A stretch of 64,000 nt of DNA from Nageia nagi. Lineage: Eukaryota; Pinophyta. Below are positions 58,900 to 64,000 of the stretch, one piece after another. Positions within the stretch are counted from its first letter, which is position 1, and each line of letters opens with the position of its first letter. Below the pieces are notes generated by a model. The model was not told the origin of the DNA. It saw only the letters and a program-made list of their open reading frames with translations, and made no database searches. The stretch is taken from contig JBITNC010000002.1 in assembly GCA_050084985.1 (NCBI GenBank), forward strand, positions 34,720,001 through 34,784,000. The letters run 5' to 3'. Position numbers and translations under genes: made by a program.

Positions 58900-59520
58900 A
58901 TGACCTAAATACATATTAAAAAAATATCATCTAGCACACCATTGAGCTTGAACTAGAGGCTAAACCATATAGGCAAAAACAAAGGTTAGTCAACCCAAAA
59001 ATAGAAGAAGCCATGAATCAAGAATTGATTAAATTGCTTGATTCAAAAATTATTTATCCTATTAAGCATTCTCCTAGGGTTGCAAATTTAGTCCCTGTTA
59101 GAAAGAAGAGTGGGAAGATCAGACTATGTGTAGATTTTAGAAATCTGAAGCAAGTATCTCTTAAGGATAATTATCCTCTTCCTCCTATGGAACAAATCTT
59201 GCATACAGTAACTGGAGCTTGCTACTTTTCAATGATTAATGGCTACTTAAGATTTAAGAAGATATAGATAAAGGATGAGAATCAATACAAAGCCTCATTC
59301 ACAACCAAATGTGGGATATTTGCTTTTCAAAGAATGCCCTTTGATCTTTCTAATACAGGAGCTATCTTTCAAAGAGCCATGGACCATGCATTTAGTGATA
59401 TGATAAATAAGAATATCTTGGTTTATCTAGATGATATCACAATATTTTCTAAGAGTAGAGAAGATCATTTACAATATCTTAGACAAGTATTTGAAAAAAT
59501 GTGAGGAGTTTAGAATGTCA
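58900..59520 (+). pseudogene. gypsy 3 reverse transcriptase
   Basis: KPYRQKQRLVNPKIEEAMNQ, ANLVPVRKKSGKIRLCVDFR, LKDNYPLPPMEQILHTVTGA, YFSMINGYLRFKKI (Asn in place of the motif A Asp), FAFQRMPFDLSNTGAIFQRA, LVYLDDITIFSKSREDHLQY (motif C DD intact). Stop at 59265-59267 (TAG, Gln expected), then a frame change near 59500. Confidence 0.85.
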
Positions 59521-59559
59521 ATCAATCCCAAAAAGTCTATTTTTATGGTTAACCAAGGA

Positions 59560-60254
59560 AAATTACTTTTACATATTATCTCAGAAAAGGGATTGGTAAT
59601 TGACTAGATAGAGTGAAAGCTATTGAAGCATTACCACTCCCTTCCAATAAGAATGCCTTGAAATCATTCCTTGGTCAAATCAATTTTGTTAGAAAATTCA
59701 TCAATGATTTTACTAAAATAGTATCTTCAATCATTGCAATGTTGAAAAAAGATGTTATATTTTCTTGATTAAAAGAAGCAAAATAAACTTTTTATAACAT
59801 TAAAAGAGCCATAACAGAAGCTGCTATTTTAAAAAATATTAATTTTTCAAAATATTTTATTATGTATGCATATGGAGCAAAGAAAAGCATTGCTGCAATT
59901 CTAGCATAAAAAGATGACAAGCAAGAAGATCATCTGATTACCTTCCATAGCCAAACATTGCACCAACATCAAAAAAGGTATTCACTTATTGAAAAATAAG
60001 TGTTTTTCATAATGAAAGGACTTAATAAGTTTAAGCATTATATGTCCCATAACAAGATCCTTATATTCACTATCCATCCTAATGTGAAGAATTATGTCAT
60101 ACAAGGAGAATTGGGTGAAGAAAAAATGGGTTGGATCACTAAGATAATGGAATATGATGTAGAAATCAAACCAAACAGACTTATCAAAGGTAGGGCTCTA
60201 TGTGAAAATATAGTAGAAGCCTCACACATGATTGCTATCATAAAGGATGAATAA
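59560..60254 (+). pseudogene. gypsy 3 RT thumb and RNase H
   Basis: SFLGQINFVRKFINDFTKIV (thumb), then NFSKYFIMYAYGAKKSIAAI (Tyr where the first catalytic Asp is expected), HLITFHSQTLHQHQKRYSLI, FKHYMSHNKILIFTIHPNVK and KMGWITKIMEYDVEIKPNRL. Stops at 59767, 59908 and 59998. Decayed. Confidence 0.75.
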
Positions 60255-60349
60255 TATCTTAATCAAGAGAGTGACCAGATAAAATAAATTATTTTTTATT
60301 TTCAAACTAGTAAATATCATGAATCTCTAGATAGGTTTCAAAGAAGGAG

Positions 60350-61197
60350 ATTTAGGTTGTAAGATTTAAAGTTTGTAATGATATATGATCATATTTATAG
60401 GAAAAATTTTGATCAAACCTTATTAATATATGTAACTCATGATGAATCCCATAGAATATTGCATAAATTTTATTATGGATTCTCTAGAGGAAATTATAGT
60501 GGACCAACAACTATAGCAAAAGTATTATTTTAGACAATGGTTCTACATTCATTGGAGCTAATTTATAGACTTTGTTGTTGAGTATAGGATCTATTAGTTG
60601 TTCTCCTCAATTTATTATCTATAGGGTAATGGGTTAGCTGAGTCAACTAACAAGAACCTGAACTAGATCATTAAAAGAACAATTGAAGGGAATTCTAGAT
60701 AATGGTATACATAGTTGGACTATGCATTATTAATAGACATGATAAGTATCAAATCAGCTATTAAAACATCACCTTATGCATTAGTATACAGTAAAAGACC
60801 CATGTTACTAATTCACCTTAAGTTATTGACATTAAAGTTTCTGCAAACAATGGAAGATTATGACTTTAAACCATTGCAAGAAAGGTTTAATCAACTTATT
60901 AAGTTGGAGGAAGATCTAAATAAAATATATGAATCTTTTTAGCATCAATAATAGATAGTCAAGAACTAGTTTGACAAGAATAAGTCTTCCTAGGTGAAGT
61001 TTAAAATAGGGTACATCATCCTCAAATAGGATGAGGAAAGAGCAAAGCATGAGAGACATCAAAAGTTTGAGTCCCTATGGAGTGGGCCCTATATCATCAC
61101 TCAAGCCATGCAAAATAATGCATTCAAATTACAAGATATCATCAAGTCCCATGAACTACCTATCCTAGTCAACGAGATTTATTTGAAGCATTACTAG
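60350..61197 (+). pseudogene. gypsy 3 integrase with internal deletion
   Basis: The zinc region is partly readable (THDESHRILHKFYYGFSRG, about 60430-60490). It joins near 60530 directly to IILDNGSTFIGANL, the second catalytic Asp region, so the start of the core with the first Asp is gone. After frame changes come IKSAIKTSPYALVYSKRPML and the C-terminal HERHQKFESLWSGPYIITQA, ending near 61197. Confidence 0.7.
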
Positions 61198-61689
61198 GTG
61201 ATAGAGTGATTTCATAACACCCATAAAAAATGTATAATGTATATAGCAAAAAAAAATTACCTTATGTTTGTACATCCTTTAAGACTAACACATTCTCCAA
61301 GAAGGTAGGTAGCTATTAATGTTGAGCATCAATTTGACATGGTATAGATTAGCATTGATGCATTACCAAGCCTTTAATCGATATGGCATCATTTAATGTA
61401 AGATTTTCTTGGATATCTCAAACCACCACACCTTACCTTAATTTAAATTTGGTGCACTCCAAGCTTATCCATTCTAACCTGTTGCCCACCAATCCATATA
61501 ATGCATGGATTTTGAGACCCCCAAGCATTAACTACCATTAATAAATATCTATCACAAGCCTTGGATGAATGAAACATTCCCCTTACCTCCCTATGCAACA
61601 TTCAGTCATTTTGAGTGCACAATATTTTGAAGCAACCAGAGCCTAGAGTTTATACAACAAATTCAATAAGGGAGGAAAGAGTAGGAGGA

Positions 61690-64000
61690 ACACTTCATAA
61701 AAAATTCAAGGTTCTTAATGCAAACTCAAGGTTCTAAAATGATCATAGACACCATGATGACATCCAAACTATCAACTCTAGCTGAGTTTGAGCAGGTAGA
61801 TGCTAACTTGATTTCCATCCAAAATAAATACCTTGAGAATGCTCATAGAGTGAACTAGACTGAAATGGGGGTAATAAATCACATTGATATATGGAGGGTT
61901 TATCCCAAATCAATCCTACTACAACATATGAAGCTTGAGGTTGTAGGTAGAGGGAAGTCATTGGTGAACTCAAAAGAAAGATGTCATGATCGACTAGGGC
62001 TTGGCTTATTATGTGCCCTATGAGTTATTCACTTACCTCGAGCTATTATATTCGATGGAACACAGGCATAGCCAACAAAATTATGAGATAGTGGTATTCA
62101 AATACCAATAATAAAAATGAGTGTTTGAGTCAAAAGCAAAATTGATACTTGACTACTCCCTTGAGTCCATTGTTCAAGCATTTACCATTCCAACTGATTG
62201 GATATTTCATGTGAAAAAATAGATTTACTTAAAAAGAGAAAATGATGATTTTTATAGGAATGATGATGAAATGCTGAATTAGATAGATGAAATTTACCAA
62301 GGAAACAAGACTACAAAGCTCTAGTCAAACTATGAAGTTACCTTGTTTGAGAAGGCATGTGATAGAAAAGTGCTACAAGCATTGGTAATTATCCTAGGAA
62401 AGAAGACCTAAATTGAAGTAGACAAAGCCATGGTGAGGATGACTTATAATATTACAAAAATACATGTTTGTTATGAATTCCTCACTTTCATCTTGAATGA
62501 GATAAGAAGATGTCTTTTTAAAATTCAAAAATTAGATTTCTAGCATTCTTGATATCTTTGGTGGCTCCTAATCCATCAAAATCTTGAAAAGTTGGTGGAA
62601 GTAGGCCTACAAATGTAGCCTGGTACCTTAAGCACTAGACTAGCCTTGATTGATTTGAGGATCCCAATATTAACCAAATTGCATGGGTCATATTATGAGT
62701 TCATGGATAAATTCTATGCATCAATGGTGCAAATTATAATCAAAAAGCATCTTAGCAGACTGCACTAGAGCATCATATAGGAGCTGCAAGGGGGAAACAA
62801 AATTGATTATTAGGATTTTCTCAAGGATTGCACTATAATTATTAGATATGGATATTTTGAAAATCCCTTTTTCCTACCTAAGTATGTAACTACCCAATTT
62901 TATTCTATAGAGATGGGTAGACAAATGTTTGCTATAGAGACTAAGGGTAGTTTTAAATCCATTATAGATATATCGACTACTACTAAAAATATTAGTTTAT
63001 TAGAATTAGGGTGTAAAGATAGCATAGTTGATTTTATTGTACAAAATTTTAAACTAGTTATGGAAGAAGCCCTTGGATGTATGATCTTTCAGGGGAAATG
63101 ATAAAAGTGATTAGGTCAGGCAAGAAGTGCCCAATATTTTCTCATGAGCATAGACCTCATGTAGAATATTTTATGAATCAAATTGAGCAAGAAGTCAAAG
63201 CATCACTAGAATGGGAATTTAGACCTCTTAATAAGGCCTAGATGGCCCTTGAAGGGATCAAAAGATATAGGAATTAGGAAAATAGATGGCAAGATTTTGC
63301 CTTAAGTTAGGAGTTACTCACCCAGTTGATAGATTTGGGTTGGGGACTCAATAAAATTCATTATTTCACAAAGTTTAGATTTGAACACACCATAAAGATT
63401 CTTCATGTTGAAAATCAATTGTTTGGTAAGTTTAGTTATGAAAATTACTAGGAGCTAGAGTATTCTAAATACCCCTTTCTAGAATTGGGTAAACCTCTTC
63501 CTCCAAATTTTCAAGAAAAATCAATTGTAGGAATAAGAGAAATAGAGATTGAAGAATCATTTGGATCAAAACAACTGGTAAGGAGTAAGAAATAAGATCT
63601 ATCAAAGATAGTCATTGCTTCATGGGAACCCTCCCCAAAAAGAAGAAGAAGAATTCAAACATTGGCATAATAACAACAAGACCCAAAAAAAGAGGAAAAG
63701 CTGGCAAATAAACCTGGCACTTCATAGCCTCAGGCATAAAGGATTTAACCTTTAGCTCCAAAACCTAGTGAAGAAATATCAAAGGCTATCATAAAGGAAA
63801 TAAAAATGTTTGATGCAAAGGATACATAAAAGCTATAGGATACAAATGTCATTGCCTTGGAAGAAGTTCCAAAAAAGAAGGAGAGGGAGATTCAACAAGG
63901 TAGAGGTAATGTTCTTGGAATAGGTGGTTCCATAGTAGTTGCACTTAGAGGCAGAGCAAGGGATGATGATGAATCTAAAAAAAAAAGACTTTGACCTAAT
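61690..64000 (+). pseudogene. long coding relic downstream of gypsy 3 integrase (unknown)
   Basis: A sense-strand coding sequence of about 2.3 kb runs past the window end. Long stretches stay in one frame, interrupted almost only by TAG/TAA. Pieces: FEQVDANLISIQNKYLENAH (61788), a helical block with NYEVTLFEKACDRKVLQALV (62330), YEFMDKFYASMVQIIIKKHL (62700), the open segment 62913-63101 (MGRQMFAIETKGSFKSIIDI), and after a frame change at 63098 one frame to the window end. That last part is rich in charge, with a basic PSPKRRRRIQ that could be a nuclear signal, then a Lys/Glu/Gln-rich tail. I see no transmembrane segment and recognise no family. It may be the extra 3' ORF of gypsy 3 or the gag of another element. 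Confidence 0.5.

Noticed and set aside
55796-64000. Alternative genetic code in which TAA/TAG mean Gln.
   Set aside because: The pattern of stops at Gln positions looks like the ciliate code, but eL8 in the same window ends in TAA at its normal length, and the relics also have frame changes and lost catalytic residues. Deamination decay explains it better.

Overview
This is nuclear DNA of a seed plant. It is AT-rich and gene-poor, and LTR retrotransposons, LINEs and SINE-like repeats dominate. One host gene relic has introns of 2.3, 2.6 and 7.6 kb, the two longer ones carrying retroelement insertions. That layout suggests a gymnosperm such as a conifer. This is inference; I cannot name the species. 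There is no sign of bacterial or organellar organisation.

Only two host loci are recognisable, both on the minus strand. The first (30729-32572) is a seven-exon gene for cytosolic 60S ribosomal protein eL8 (RPL7a). Its splice sites work and two telo-boxes lie upstream, but exon 5 has one extra base that breaks the frame. The second (10750-23802) is an aldo-keto reductase gene of the plant AKR4/perakine-reductase-like type. Four exons can be read; the start and the 3' exons are missing. It carries a 2-bp deletion, a nonsense codon and a 1-bp deletion, so it is a pseudogene. Its introns hold a young complete Copia element (12183-17454, 5-bp TSD CTTAT), a solo LTR (19629-20679, TSD GATGT) and a tRNA-like Pol III relic.

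Layout from the left. 1-10 kb: a LINE ORF1 fragment, a decayed Ty3/gypsy element (LTR, tRNA-Met-type PBS, gag, pol) cut off in its integrase, then a decayed LINE with RT and zinc-binding region. 10.7-32.6 kb: the two host loci, with a Mutator-like TIR element (25005-26295), an unrecognised coding relic near 28-29 kb and tandem duplications near 30 kb. 33-38 kb: SINE-like copies and plain AT-rich sequence. 37.9-46.2 kb: a roughly 1.9-kb LINE derivative that keeps ORF1 but no ORF2, flanked by a 20-bp TSD, with a complete minus-strand Ty3/gypsy element nested in it (38731-45058, TSD CCTTG). 46.9-48.0 kb: a deleted Copia-type LTR remnant. 48-55.8 kb: almost featureless. 55.8-64.0 kb: a third Ty3/gypsy element on the plus strand, with domain order gag - protease - archaeal-type RNase H - RT - RNase H - integrase, followed by a long sense-strand coding relic of unknown function that runs off the window.

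Points most worth a second look: the domain order and downstream ORF of the third gypsy element; the fact that nearly all its nonsense codons sit where Gln would be expected (CAG/CAA to TAG/TAA); the ORF1-only LINE; a 24-bp perfect match between the aldo-keto reductase exon and eL8 exon 6; and single-base frame breaks in otherwise well-preserved genes, which may be assembly errors. All readings were made by eye, without alignments or searches.
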